The notes under the pieces: generated by a model
Told to the model about the DNA's origin: nothing
The model's input: only the letters and a program-made list of their open reading frames with translations
The model's database searches: none
Position numbers and translations under genes: made by a program
Part shown: in pieces, positions 1-7,931 of the stretch
Layout: every line of letters begins with the position of its first letter
How positions within the stretch are numbered: the first letter of the stretch is position 1
Assembly (NCBI GenBank): GCA_024280135.1
Contig: JAJRQS010000279.1
Location: forward strand, 1-12,350
DNA length: 12,350 bases
Direction: 5' to 3'
From: Bacteroidota bacterium
Lineage (GTDB): Bacteria; Bacteroidota; Bacteroidia; Chitinophagales; Saprospiraceae

Positions 1-162
1 TTCTTCCTTTCTAAGGATTGAAGAACCTGCCTTTCGAGCAGAATTTTCAAATTGTTCAGCCCAGTCTAATTGGGTACTTGACATAAAATCATATTCAGGC
101 AAACCCGAATCAACTAAATTCGCCTTTTTAATATTATTAATTATTCTTTCTCTACTTCCCAT
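1..162 (-). CDS. lutC: LutC, lactate utilization protein C, N-terminal part (cut by window edge)
   Basis: Only the first 54 codons are present; the gene runs off the left edge. The start is ATG at 162-160 and the protein begins MGSRERIINNIKKANL. It lies inside the end of lutB: the lutB stop codon (154-152) falls 11 bases into this gene, so translation of the two is probably coupled. LutC proteins are single LUD-domain proteins that act with the iron-sulfur proteins LutA and LutB in oxidising L-lactate to pyruvate in the cytoplasm. The visible part is the helical N-terminal lead-in and does not reach the conserved LUD core, so the call rests mainly on its position directly after lutA and lutB plus the general look of the N-terminus. 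Another LUD-domain protein would be the main alternative. Confidence 0.75.
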   Translation of the reverse strand, partial: MGSRERIINNIKKANLVDSGLPEYDFMSSTQLDWAEQFENSARKAGSSILRKEE

Positions 163-1522
163 GATTCTTTTTATACCAACTTTTAAAAGATTGTTTAGGG
201 GCTTTTGGCAAGTCTCTACCGATCGACCACTTATTAAATTTATTATTTAATAAAAATTTTGGGGCGTATTTTAAGCCAACGTTCATCAACTTTCCAAATC
301 TTTTATATGACTTTTCATTCCTAAGTATTTTTGCCGTAAGGCGCATAGAACGTCTTTTGGAGGAGCTTAGATTTCCAGCTTCTGCAATATCTTGCCGCCA
401 TTTATATAATTGATGCGGAATATCAATTTTCACCGGACATACATCTTCACAAGAACCGCATAACGTTGAAGCAAAAGGAAGATCACTATACGCTGTAGTA
501 TCCACAGTGGGTGCTAGAATAGATCCAATTGGTCCTGGAATTGTAAAATGGTAGCTATGCCCCCCACTCCGCCTATAGATTGGACATGTATTCATACAGG
601 CGCCACAACGGATACATTTTAAAGCATTACTATAATCAGGCATTGCTAGTCGGTCCGAGCGTCCATTATCTACTAGGATGATGTGCTTTTCAGTGCCTTC
701 TATCGGCTTCCTATGATGCGAAGTATAAATAGTAATAGGTTGCCCAGTTGCACTACGTGCCAATAACCTAATAAAAACACCCAGGTCCTTTTTTCGAGGT
801 ATCATTTTTTCTAACCCCATCGAATGGATTTGGACTTTCGCCAAATGCACACCCATATCTGCATTGCCCTCATTGGTGCAGACGATGACTTCCCCTGTTT
901 CCGCAATGCCAAAATTTACGCCGGTAATCGCAGCATCACACTTCAAAAACTTTTTCCGTAGGTGTGCCCTAGCTTGGTGGGTTAGATAAGTCGGGTCATT
1001 ATTACCAGGCTCCGCATTTAATTCCTTTCGAAAAAGGTCTCCAACTTCCTCTTTTTTAATATGAATAGCAGGCAAAACAATATGACTAGGGGGTTCATTT
1101 CGCAACTGAATGATTCTTTCTCCCAAATCCGTATCAATTACTTCTATCCCTTCCGCCTCCAAGAATGGATTGAGTTCGCACTCTTCCGTAAGCATCGATT
1201 TTGATTTAACAACTTTTGTAGCCTTGTTTTTTTGGAGAATACTCAATACTATTTGATTGTGTTCTTCACCATCTTTAGCCCAATGGACTGTTACTCCATT
1301 TTTTTTTGCATTCGACTCAAAGTCAAGGAGATAGCTATCTAATTTTGATAATGTATGTGCTTTTATTTCGGAAGCCATTCCTCTTAAAAACTCCCATTCA
1401 GGCACATCATCTACCGCTACATCTCGTTTAGAACGCACATGCCACAAAGCCGCATCATGCCAATCTACTCTAGCTTCGTCTTTTATAAAAGTGGCTGCTT
1501 TTTCTGGGTGTTTGTCCTGCAT
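152..1522 (-). CDS. lutB: LutB, iron-sulfur L-lactate utilization protein (LUD domain plus 2x[4Fe-4S] ferredoxin-like)
   Basis: This 456-residue protein has the LutB/YkgF architecture. An N-terminal LUD domain (about residues 60-290) carries the family signature GIAETGEV near 205-212. A ferredoxin-like domain follows with Cys303, Cys306, Cys309 and Cys313-Pro, then a second set Cys355, Cys358 and Cys362-Pro in CGSCEDVCPVKI. The basic C-terminal tail is typical of the family. LutB is the electron-carrying subunit that, with LutA and LutC, oxidises L-lactate to pyruvate in the cytoplasm. Its length matches usual family members. It starts 7 bases after the lutA stop and its end overlaps lutC by 11 bases, so the three genes are one transcription unit. 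There is no clear Shine-Dalgarno sequence, as is common in Bacteroidota. In this operon the lactate is probably made from lactaldehyde released by rhamnose breakdown. Confidence 0.93.
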   Translation of the reverse strand: MQDKHPEKAATFIKDEARVDWHDAALWHVRSKRDVAVDDVPEWEFLRGMASEIKAHTLSKLDSYLLDFESNAKKNGVTVHWAKDGEEHNQIVLSILQKNKATKVVKSKSMLTEECELNPFLEAEGIEVIDTDLGERIIQLRNEPPSHIVLPAIHIKKEEVGDLFRKELNAEPGNNDPTYLTHQARAHLRKKFLKCDAAITGVNFGIAETGEVIVCTNEGNADMGVHLAKVQIHSMGLEKMIPRKKDLGVFIRLLARSATGQPITIYTSHHRKPIEGTEKHIILVDNGRSDRLAMPDYSNALKCIRCGACMNTCPIYRRSGGHSYHFTIPGPIGSILAPTVDTTAYSDLPFASTLCGSCEDVCPVKIDIPHQLYKWRQDIAEAGNLSSSKRRSMRLTAKILRNEKSYKRFGKLMNVGLKYAPKFLLNNKFNKWSIGRDLPKAPKQSFKSWYKKNHGK

Positions 1523-1529
1523 AGATATA

Positions 1530-2270
1530 TTATTTTTTGCCCAGATTTAAGATTTCAGCAATATGCATCAGTTTCACTTTCTGCTTTTGTCTTTTTACGA
1601 TTCCATCTAAATGCATCAAACAAGACATATCATTGCTTACTAAAACATCCGCTCCAGAGCCGACAACATCTTTCATTTTATCTTGACCCATTTTAACGGA
1701 AACGGCTTCTTCTGCAATCGCAAAAGTGCCCCCAAATCCACAACATTCATCTGCACGAGAAAGCGGAACAAATTCAATTCCAGTTACATGATTTAATACT
1801 TTTTCTAAAGCTGATTCGGGTGGGCCGTAAAGTTCAGACGCTTTTCCTACCTTCAATCCTCGAAGACTATGGCAACCCGTATGCAATGCAACCTTTTTTG
1901 GGAAATGGACCTTAGGGAGTTGAGCTAGTCCTTGATCTAATAAAAATTCTACTAGGTCAAAAGTCTTGGTTCTAACATGCTTTACTTCGTCTGTTTGTGG
2001 AATGATATCATAGTGTTTTCGCACATGCATCGTACAACTTCCTGAAGGCATCACCACCACATCAAATTCAGCAAAATCATTCACAAAGTGATGATACACT
2101 TCTTTTGCTTCTTGCTCAAACCCGGAATTAGCCATCGGTTGTCCACAACAAGTTGCTCCCATCGGAGGCTCCACGTCGTATCCAAGCTTCTTCAACAATT
2201 CAAAAGTCGCTATCCCTACTTCAGGATAGAACTGATCAATATAACAAGGAATAAAAAGCCCTACCCTCAT
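1530..2270 (-). CDS. lutA: LutA, CCG-domain (Fe-S) L-lactate utilization protein
   Basis: This 246-residue protein has two cysteine-rich CCG domains, the signature shared by LutA/YkgE and heterodisulfide reductase subunit B. The first repeat has Cys9, Cys41-Cys42-Gly and Cys79; the second has Cys133, Cys176-Cys177-Gly in ADECCGFGG, and Cys217. These cysteines are the expected iron-sulfur ligands. LutA works with LutB and LutC to oxidise L-lactate to pyruvate and feed electrons towards the respiratory chain. The ATG at 2270-2268 comes only 3 bases after the stop of the upstream kinase gene, so co-transcription and translational coupling are likely. Length and motif spacing are normal. The related glycolate oxidase subunit GlcF is an alternative family, but it is longer and fused to a ferredoxin domain, and the lutB neighbour settles the call. 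Confidence 0.93.
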   Translation of the reverse strand: MRVGLFIPCYIDQFYPEVGIATFELLKKLGYDVEPPMGATCCGQPMANSGFEQEAKEVYHHFVNDFAEFDVVVMPSGSCTMHVRKHYDIIPQTDEVKHVRTKTFDLVEFLLDQGLAQLPKVHFPKKVALHTGCHSLRGLKVGKASELYGPPESALEKVLNHVTGIEFVPLSRADECCGFGGTFAIAEEAVSVKMGQDKMKDVVGSGADVLVSNDMSCLMHLDGIVKRQKQKVKLMHIAEILNLGKK

Positions 2271-2273
2271 GAT

Positions 2274-3623
2274 TTAAATATTTTCTACTTGTAGAATTCG
2301 TTTAAAATGATTCTCCGTAAAGCGACCCTGATTAACGGCTATAGCTGCACCTAGCGCCGAACCTGCTGCTAAACTCGTTCTTTTCCAAGTGTAACTAGGT
2401 CGTTCATTTTTTAACATCTGGCAAAAAACATCATTCTTTGAAAAACCACCGTCAATAAAAACAGTTTCAATCTCATCTGTTTGTCCAATAGCTAAATCCA
2501 GTGCTTTCAGTTGATAAGCAACAAGTTCCCAAATCAATTGATGATAAGCTCTTACAAAATCTTTCAACTTATGAATTCCATTATCTGACAGATCACCTTC
2601 TCCAAATGATGTAAAAACAAAATAACGTAAACGATCTTGTTTCACACTTTGATAAACTTTTTTGTCGAAAGAAATTGATTTGAAGTAATCATCGTCAAGT
2701 TCAAAATGTGTATTCAGTATTTTTAATTGTTCGGAAAACTCATGTCCCAAAAACAATCTAGCTGCTTTTACTTTTTCGCCCTCAACAGATAAAAATTCTA
2801 AACAATCCTGGTTGAGTTCTTCCATTGTCAAGGACTCCCTGTTAAAGGGATTTAAAGTAATACTCCAAGTACCTGTAGATATTAAAATGAAATGCTCTTT
2901 CACGCCTACCAAGTAGGGCAACAATGCCGCAGAGCTGTCATGAATCCCCACACCCACTTCTAACGCTTCACTACGAAAAAAAGTAGTCGTTGCCGAAACT
3001 GGAGTTGGTAGTTGTTTTTCAGACAACTCCTCCCGTACCCATTGATGATAATGCTTATTATTAAAATCCCATAAAGCCGTATGACAACCCATACTTGTAT
3101 AATCACTAACCACCTTATCATGATATAAAAAGGCGAGATAATTAGGGAGATGCAAGCTAAAGGACACCTCTTTGAAAATCTCCTTTTTCTTTTCCTTTAA
3201 CCACAACAATTGAAAGCCGGAATTCAACATTCCTAATGGAGGAGAAGAAGTTTCTAAAGTTATCTGTTCTTTATTATACTTTCCATAGAAGCTCTTTATT
3301 ACTTTTTCATCCATGGGCTTTAGATAATTGTAAAGTGGTAGTTTCACCTCACCCGTATTATCAATATGGACAAAAGAAGCCCCGTAGGTAGAAAAATTTA
3401 ATTTGGTAATATTAAAATCTAGATTCCAATCCAGCACCCTTAGATTTTCTTGGATAAAACCGACAATCTCAGAAAGGCTATCACAAGGAAAACCGTCTTC
3501 ATCTTTTATTTCTGGGATTTCTTTTTCCTCAAAATCTACGACATTGAACCCTTCATCAAAAAGATAATACTTCTTATTTGTCTTGCCGATGTCAAATATA
3601 AGCGTGTGTTCGATACTATGTAT
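2274..3623 (-). CDS. rhaB: FGGY-family carbohydrate kinase, probable L-rhamnulokinase (start codon missing or frameshifted)
   Basis: The product probably phosphorylates L-rhamnulose to L-rhamnulose-1-phosphate with ATP. Family marks, counted from the ATA codon at 3623 (449 residues), are the N-terminal phosphate-binding motif IFDIGKTNKK (9-18), STGTW (about 249-253), the catalytic Asp in GIHDSSA (about Asp229), IDGGFSKND (about 390-398) and AAGSALGAA near the C-terminus. The frame is open from 3656, but no ATG, GTG or TTG occurs before the DIGKT motif. The first usable codon, GTG at 3437, would delete this essential motif and leave 387 residues. Removing one T from the minus-strand run at 3642-3639 would join ATG at 3660 to the frame and give MNEGILFNKPLKIHSIEHTL, about 461 residues. 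ATA (3623) or ATC (3614) starts are also conceivable. The gene lies between rhaI and lutA (3-base gap), which supports rhamnulokinase; fuculokinase is the main alternative. Confidence 0.8.
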   Translation of the reverse strand: MHSIEHTLIFDIGKTNKKYYLFDEGFNVVDFEEKEIPEIKDEDGFPCDSLSEIVGFIQENLRVLDWNLDFNITKLNFSTYGASFVHIDNTGEVKLPLYNYLKPMDEKVIKSFYGKYNKEQITLETSSPPLGMLNSGFQLLWLKEKKKEIFKEVSFSLHLPNYLAFLYHDKVVSDYTSMGCHTALWDFNNKHYHQWVREELSEKQLPTPVSATTTFFRSEALEVGVGIHDSSAALLPYLVGVKEHFILISTGTWSITLNPFNRESLTMEELNQDCLEFLSVEGEKVKAARLFLGHEFSEQLKILNTHFELDDDYFKSISFDKKVYQSVKQDRLRYFVFTSFGEGDLSDNGIHKLKDFVRAYHQLIWELVAYQLKALDLAIGQTDEIETVFIDGGFSKNDVFCQMLKNERPSYTWKRTSLAAGSALGAAIAVNQGRFTENHFKRILQVENI

Positions 3624-3649
3624 TTTTAATGGTTTATTAAAATAGTATG

Positions 3650-3670
3650 CCTTCGTTCATTGAACCTTCG
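3650..3670. repeat. Short direct repeat flanking an imperfect palindrome in the rhaI-kinase spacer
   Basis: CCTTCG occurs at 3650-3655 and again at 3665-3670, separated by TTCATTGAA (3656-3664), which is an imperfect palindrome. On the minus strand this places GAAGG a few bases before the ATG at 3660, the possible original start of the kinase. It may therefore include a ribosome-binding site, or be chance in a 100-base spacer. Function is not known. Confidence 0.35.
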
Positions 3671-3709
3671 TCCCATACTTTTTCTACTAACCCTTTGTAA
3701 ATCAAAACT

Positions 3710-4993
3710 TTACAACCCTGTTGCTTTTGAATCAGTTCCTCTTTCCGCGATTAATTTACTTCTCACATCTAATGCACGATAGGTTTCAATCGGATTCAGC
3801 ACACCTCCAGCTTTTCTTCTTGCTTCCGCCAAAAGAGGCCGCACATCTGTTTGATAAGCTTCCGCCAAAATCTCCTGTGCCAAAGTAATATCATTATTTT
3901 TTTGCGCAAGCGCTAACGCCTTTTGATCTACCAATAAAGCTTTTGCGTAAGCCATCTCAATGGCAAGAATAGATTGCAATAAGTCCTCCAATGGATCTTT
4001 GATATTATGACTAGCATCTATCATCCAAGCAGGAATAGGATTCTTTGGTTTATTATTCTTCATTCCAAATACCAGTTCATTAAATATTAAAAATAACTGA
4101 TACGGCTTGATAGCACCAACTGTCAAATCATCATCTCCATATTTACTATCATTAAAGTGAAATCCGCCTAACTTGCCTTGCGACATTAAGGTTGCTACAA
4201 TTTGCTCGATATTCGTGTTGGGCAAATGATGTCCCAAATCTACTAAAGTATATGCCTTCGGGCCCAATGCATTGGCCAATAAAAACGAGGTGCCCCAATC
4301 CTGAATAACCATGGAATAAAAATTAGGCTCATAGGGCTTATATTCAATAAAAAGCTTCCAATCTTTTGGTAAGTGTTTATAAATCTTTTTAAGAGAATCC
4401 AAAGTATTATTCAGCGCCGTCCTAAAATTATTCTGTCCAGGAAAATTAGCTCCATCAGCCAACCATACCGTCAAAGATTTTGATCCCAGTGCAACCCCAT
4501 AATCAATTACCTTTTTGTTATGCCGAACGGCTTGATTCCTCACTTTGGGATCGGTATCACATAAGGAGCCGTATTTATAGGTATATTTTTGACCCGGTTG
4601 ATCCTGAAAAGTATTAGAATTCATTGCATCGAATTTGATACCCAAATTTTTTGCAAATTTCTTCGTGGCTTTTGGGTCCTTGGGAATATCCCACGGAATA
4701 TGCAAAGAAACGGCCCCAGCCGACTTGGTCAACGCATGAATTACGCCTATATCCTCTAATTTTTCGTGCAAACTACTGGGTTCTCCCCCAAAACCAAAGC
4801 GACCAAAACGTGTCCCTCCAGCCCCTAACGCCCAACTCGGAATAGCCACTTCATAATTTTGAATGGTCTTAATGATTGCATTTGTGTTTATCCCTTTACT
4901 AGACAGTTTACTGACTAAGTTTTTTAATTCTTTGTTGTGTTGAGCTAATTTCCCTTTATTGGCTTGAATTAACTGTTTCTTTTGGATCTTCAT
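3710..4993 (-). CDS. rhaI: L-rhamnose isomerase, RhaI (Pseudomonas stutzeri type)
   Basis: This 427-residue TIM-barrel sugar isomerase converts L-rhamnose to L-rhamnulose, the first step of phosphorylative rhamnose breakdown in the cytoplasm. The metal-binding and catalytic pattern known from the P. stutzeri enzyme is visible: Glu217 in FIEYKPYEP, Asp252 and His255 in LVDLGHHLPN, His279 in GFHFNDSKYGDDD with Asp287 and Asp289 behind it, and Asp326 in AWMIDASHN. Trp and His residues of the sugar pocket (SLHIPWDIP near 96-104, TVWLADGAN near 175-183) are present. The ATG at 4993 is followed by a lysine-rich helix and matches the family length. It is the first gene of a minus-strand operon that continues into the FGGY kinase and lutABC, and it diverges from valS. 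This enzyme type can act on other aldoses, but the neighbours favour rhamnose. Confidence 0.9.
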   Translation of the reverse strand: MKIQKKQLIQANKGKLAQHNKELKNLVSKLSSKGINTNAIIKTIQNYEVAIPSWALGAGGTRFGRFGFGGEPSSLHEKLEDIGVIHALTKSAGAVSLHIPWDIPKDPKATKKFAKNLGIKFDAMNSNTFQDQPGQKYTYKYGSLCDTDPKVRNQAVRHNKKVIDYGVALGSKSLTVWLADGANFPGQNNFRTALNNTLDSLKKIYKHLPKDWKLFIEYKPYEPNFYSMVIQDWGTSFLLANALGPKAYTLVDLGHHLPNTNIEQIVATLMSQGKLGGFHFNDSKYGDDDLTVGAIKPYQLFLIFNELVFGMKNNKPKNPIPAWMIDASHNIKDPLEDLLQSILAIEMAYAKALLVDQKALALAQKNNDITLAQEILAEAYQTDVRPLLAEARRKAGGVLNPIETYRALDVRSKLIAERGTDSKATGL

Positions 4994-5063
4994 ATTGTTA
5001 AAGCTGTTTATATAAAGGCGTAGAATTGAAAAGAGACTATCCTAATTTGCCCTGAAAAGAATC

Positions 5064-5071
5064 CAAAGATA
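5064..5071 (-). promoter_or_regulatory. Probable -7 promoter element for the rhaI operon
   Basis: The minus strand reads TATCTTTG, a match to the Bacteroidota -7 consensus TAnnTTTG, about 70 bases before the rhaI ATG. I see no good TTTG -33 element at the usual spacing, so activation by a regulator may be needed. A short palindrome CTTAAG lies just upstream (5090-5095). Confidence 0.45.
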
Positions 5072-5117
5072 ACAGAAATTAAAGAAACGCTTAAGAATAG
5101 CATATAAAACTTTTGCC

Positions 5118-5125
5118 TACCTTTG
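5118..5125 (+). promoter_or_regulatory. Probable -7 promoter element for valS
   Basis: TACCTTTG followed by CA matches the Bacteroidota -7 consensus TAnnTTTG and sits 26 bases before the valS ATG, implying a short leader of about 20 bases. No clear -33 TTTG is visible. The same core, TACCTTTGCA, precedes ndk on the other strand. Confidence 0.55.
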
Positions 5126-5151
5126 CAACTCAATAAACACAGGATAGTCAG

Positions 5152-7791
5152 ATGGAGATTTCAAAGAATTTTGCGGCAACCGAGATAGAAGGAAAATGGT
5201 ATGACCATTGGATGAGCAAAGGGTATTTTCACTCTGAGCCTGATGAGCGAGAGCCCTTTACCATTTTAATCCCACCACCAAACGTCACAGGTATCTTGCA
5301 CATGGGACATATGCTCAACAATACCATACAGGATATCCTCATTCGGAAGGCTCGACTAGACGGTAAAAACGCTTGTTGGGTGCCCGGTACAGATCATGCC
5401 TCTATTGCCACCGAGGCTAAAGTGGTCAAGTGGTTACGAGCAGAAAAAGGCATAAAGAAATCAGACCTAACTCGTCAAGAATTCATGGACTATGCCCATA
5501 TCTGGAAGGACAAATACGGGGGCATTATCCTCAATCAGCTCAAAAAACTAGGCGCATCATGTGATTGGGATCGGACCGCATTTACCTTGGATGAAGTTCG
5601 CTCGGAGCATGTCCAAAAAGCCTTTATTGACCTTTACGAGAAGGGTTTATTATACCGAGATTACCGCATGATCAACTGGGATCCTGTCGCCAAGACTGTG
5701 TTGTCTAACGAGGAGGTTATTCGCAAGGATGTACAAGCTCAGTTATCTTATATTGAATATCGTTTTGCAGATGGTAGCGAAGGCGGCATCACCATTGCCA
5801 CCCAACGCCCAGAAACCATCATGGCAGATGTAGCGATTGCGGTCAACCCGAAGGACGAAAAATACAAAGACTTAGTCGGTAAAATGGTCTTGATCCCATT
5901 GATCGACAAAGCTATTCCCATTATTGCAGATAACCATGTTGATTTGGAATTTGGGACGGGTGCCTTAAAAATCACTCCTGCTCATGCTCCAGAGGATTAC
6001 GCCATTGGAAAAACCCATGGGCTTGAAGTCATCAACATCTTAAATGAAGATGCAACCATCAATGAAGCGGGACAAATATTAGTAGGTGAAGACCGGTTTG
6101 TCGCAAGAAAGAAGATAAATAAAATGTTGGCTGAATCGGGTCATCTTCAAAAACTGGAGGATTATACAACGAACATCGGACGGTCAGAAAGAACCGATGC
6201 AGTGGTTGAGCCTAGGCTCTCTTTACAGTGGTATGTTAACATGAAGGAGTTAGGCAAAAAAGCCTTGGATGCAGTCATGATGGATGAGGTTCAGTTCTAC
6301 CCTGCCAACTTTAAAAATACGTATCGCCACTGGTTAGAGAACATCCAAGATTGGTGCATTTCTCGCCAACTTTGGTGGGGACATCGCATACCTGTATGGT
6401 ATTTGGGTGATGATGTCTTTGTCGCTAACAGTATAGAAGAAGCTATAATTAAAGCAAAAGAAAAGACTGGTAATCAATCATTAACGATAGATGACTTAAA
6501 GCAAGATGATGATGCCTTAGACACTTGGTTTTCTTCCTGGCTTTGGCCAATAAGTGTGTTTGATGGATTTAGCGGAAGCAAAGAATTTGACTACTACTAT
6601 CCTACTAATGTCTTGGTGACGGGTTGGGATATTATCTTTTTATGGGTGGCAAGGATGATTATGTCTGGCTATGAATGGTATGACCAAAAGCCTTTTGAAA
6701 AAGTGTATTTTACGGGTATGGTTCGAGATCAACAACGCCGTAAGATGAGCAAATCATTGGGCAATTCTCCAGATGCCTTGAAGCTGATTGAAAAATTTGG
6801 GGCAGATGGGGTTCGCTTTGGGATGTTGTCTTCGTCACCAGCAGGAGGAGATTTATTGTTTGATGAAAAGCTCTGTGAGCAAGGTCGCAACTTTACCAAT
6901 AAACTTTGGAATGCTTTAAAGCTACTAAAGGGATTTGAAATAGATAAATCACTGCCACAACCCGAAGTTAATGTTTTGGCCATTCAATGGTTTGAAAATA
7001 AGAAAAATCATATCCTTACGGAAATGGCTAGGGATTTTGAGCAATTTCGTTTATCGGAGTCGTTGGTACGGCTTTATTCATTTATCTGGGGGGATTTTTG
7101 TTCTTGGTATTTAGAAATGATAAAACCAGCCTATCAGCAACCCATTGATGTGGCGACCTATGAAGCTACTGTTGAAATATTTAGTGAGTTGATGACCATT
7201 TTGCATCCATTTATGCCTTTCCTTACGGAAGAAATATGGCATTTGTTGAAAGAGCGTAAAGATGGAGAAGACTGTGTCGTAAGTACATGGCCCACGATTG
7301 GCACTTTTGACAAGACTTTAGATAAGCAAATAGAATTGACCAAAGAAGTGATAGGAAAGGTGCGGGACATTCGGAATAAAAATGGCTTAAAGAAACGGGA
7401 GCCATTGACGCTGCTTGCGCAAAAATCTGAGGAAACCACTAATCTCCTTTCGGCAAAAGGCATTCAAAATCTACTCATCAAATTAGGGGATTTAGAAAAA
7501 ATAGAACTTGTTGATCAAGATATTGAAGGCACTTCTGTTTCTTTTGGAGCGGGTACAGGCAAATACTTTGTACCGTTGAATCTTACCATTGACGTTGAGG
7601 CAGAGACAAAGCGATTGGAAGAAGAATTAAAAAGAGCCAAAGGATTTGTAATGGGCATCGAGAAGAAACTATCCAATGAACGTTTTGTATCTAATGCGCC
7701 AGAGGCAGTCGTTGCGATGGAACGCAAGAAACTTGCTGATGGGCTAGCTCGTATTAAAAACATTGAGGAAAGTTTGGAAGCACTAGGTTAA
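5152..7791 (+). CDS. valS: Valyl-tRNA synthetase (class I)
   Basis: This 879-residue cytoplasmic enzyme charges tRNA-Val with valine. The class I HIGH motif appears as HMGH at residues 50-53 within PPPNVTGILHMGHML, followed by GTDHASIATE. The inserted CP1 editing domain that removes mischarged threonine is present (TQRPETIMAD, from about residue 217). The KMSKS loop is exact at 531-535. An anticodon-binding helical domain follows (about 600-740), and the protein ends in the charged coiled-coil tRNA-binding arm typical of bacterial ValRS. ValRS carries this arm while the related IleRS does not, and PPPNVTG is also characteristic. The length fits Bacteroidota ValRS. The gene diverges from rhaI, has its own likely promoter, and is followed 140 bases later by aspS. 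No defects are seen. Confidence 0.98.
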   Translation: MEISKNFAATEIEGKWYDHWMSKGYFHSEPDEREPFTILIPPPNVTGILHMGHMLNNTIQDILIRKARLDGKNACWVPGTDHASIATEAKVVKWLRAEKGIKKSDLTRQEFMDYAHIWKDKYGGIILNQLKKLGASCDWDRTAFTLDEVRSEHVQKAFIDLYEKGLLYRDYRMINWDPVAKTVLSNEEVIRKDVQAQLSYIEYRFADGSEGGITIATQRPETIMADVAIAVNPKDEKYKDLVGKMVLIPLIDKAIPIIADNHVDLEFGTGALKITPAHAPEDYAIGKTHGLEVINILNEDATINEAGQILVGEDRFVARKKINKMLAESGHLQKLEDYTTNIGRSERTDAVVEPRLSLQWYVNMKELGKKALDAVMMDEVQFYPANFKNTYRHWLENIQDWCISRQLWWGHRIPVWYLGDDVFVANSIEEAIIKAKEKTGNQSLTIDDLKQDDDALDTWFSSWLWPISVFDGFSGSKEFDYYYPTNVLVTGWDIIFLWVARMIMSGYEWYDQKPFEKVYFTGMVRDQQRRKMSKSLGNSPDALKLIEKFGADGVRFGMLSSSPAGGDLLFDEKLCEQGRNFTNKLWNALKLLKGFEIDKSLPQPEVNVLAIQWFENKKNHILTEMARDFEQFRLSESLVRLYSFIWGDFCSWYLEMIKPAYQQPIDVATYEATVEIFSELMTILHPFMPFLTEEIWHLLKERKDGEDCVVSTWPTIGTFDKTLDKQIELTKEVIGKVRDIRNKNGLKKREPLTLLAQKSEETTNLLSAKGIQNLLIKLGDLEKIELVDQDIEGTSVSFGAGTGKYFVPLNLTIDVEAETKRLEEELKRAKGFVMGIEKKLSNERFVSNAPEAVVAMERKKLADGLARIKNIEESLEALG

Positions 7792-7898
7792 TACATTTTA
7801 GGTTTTAGCTTGTTAAACATAATGAAATTGATAAAACCATTAGTCGTAGGAGCTAAACAGAAAGAAAGATTATGCCCTCACTAATCCAGTTTTTTCTG

Positions 7899-7906
7899 TA
7901 CTTTTG
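7899..7906 (+). promoter_or_regulatory. Probable -7 promoter element for aspS
   Basis: TACTTTTG followed by CAGC matches TAnnTTTG and lies 25 bases before the aspS ATG, the same distance as the valS element. It suggests aspS has its own promoter in the 140-base gap after valS. No convincing -33 element is visible. Confidence 0.5.
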
Positions 7907-7931
7907 CAGCACATTGACAAAATAGAAAAAC

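Noticed and set aside
7158..7463. Minus-strand open frames of 60 to 111 codons inside valS and aspS.
   Set aside because: They are antisense to conserved synthetase sequence, Ser/Pro/Phe-rich in the way shadow frames are, and lack start signals or domains.
7801..7857. Inverted repeats after valS (GGTTTTA 7801-7807 with TAAAACC 7832-7838; TTTAGCT 7804-7810 with AGCTAAA 7851-7857) as a terminator or riboswitch.
   Set aside because: The stems are 7 base pairs and AT-rich, the loops are 24 to 40 bases, they compete for the same left arm, and no T run follows.
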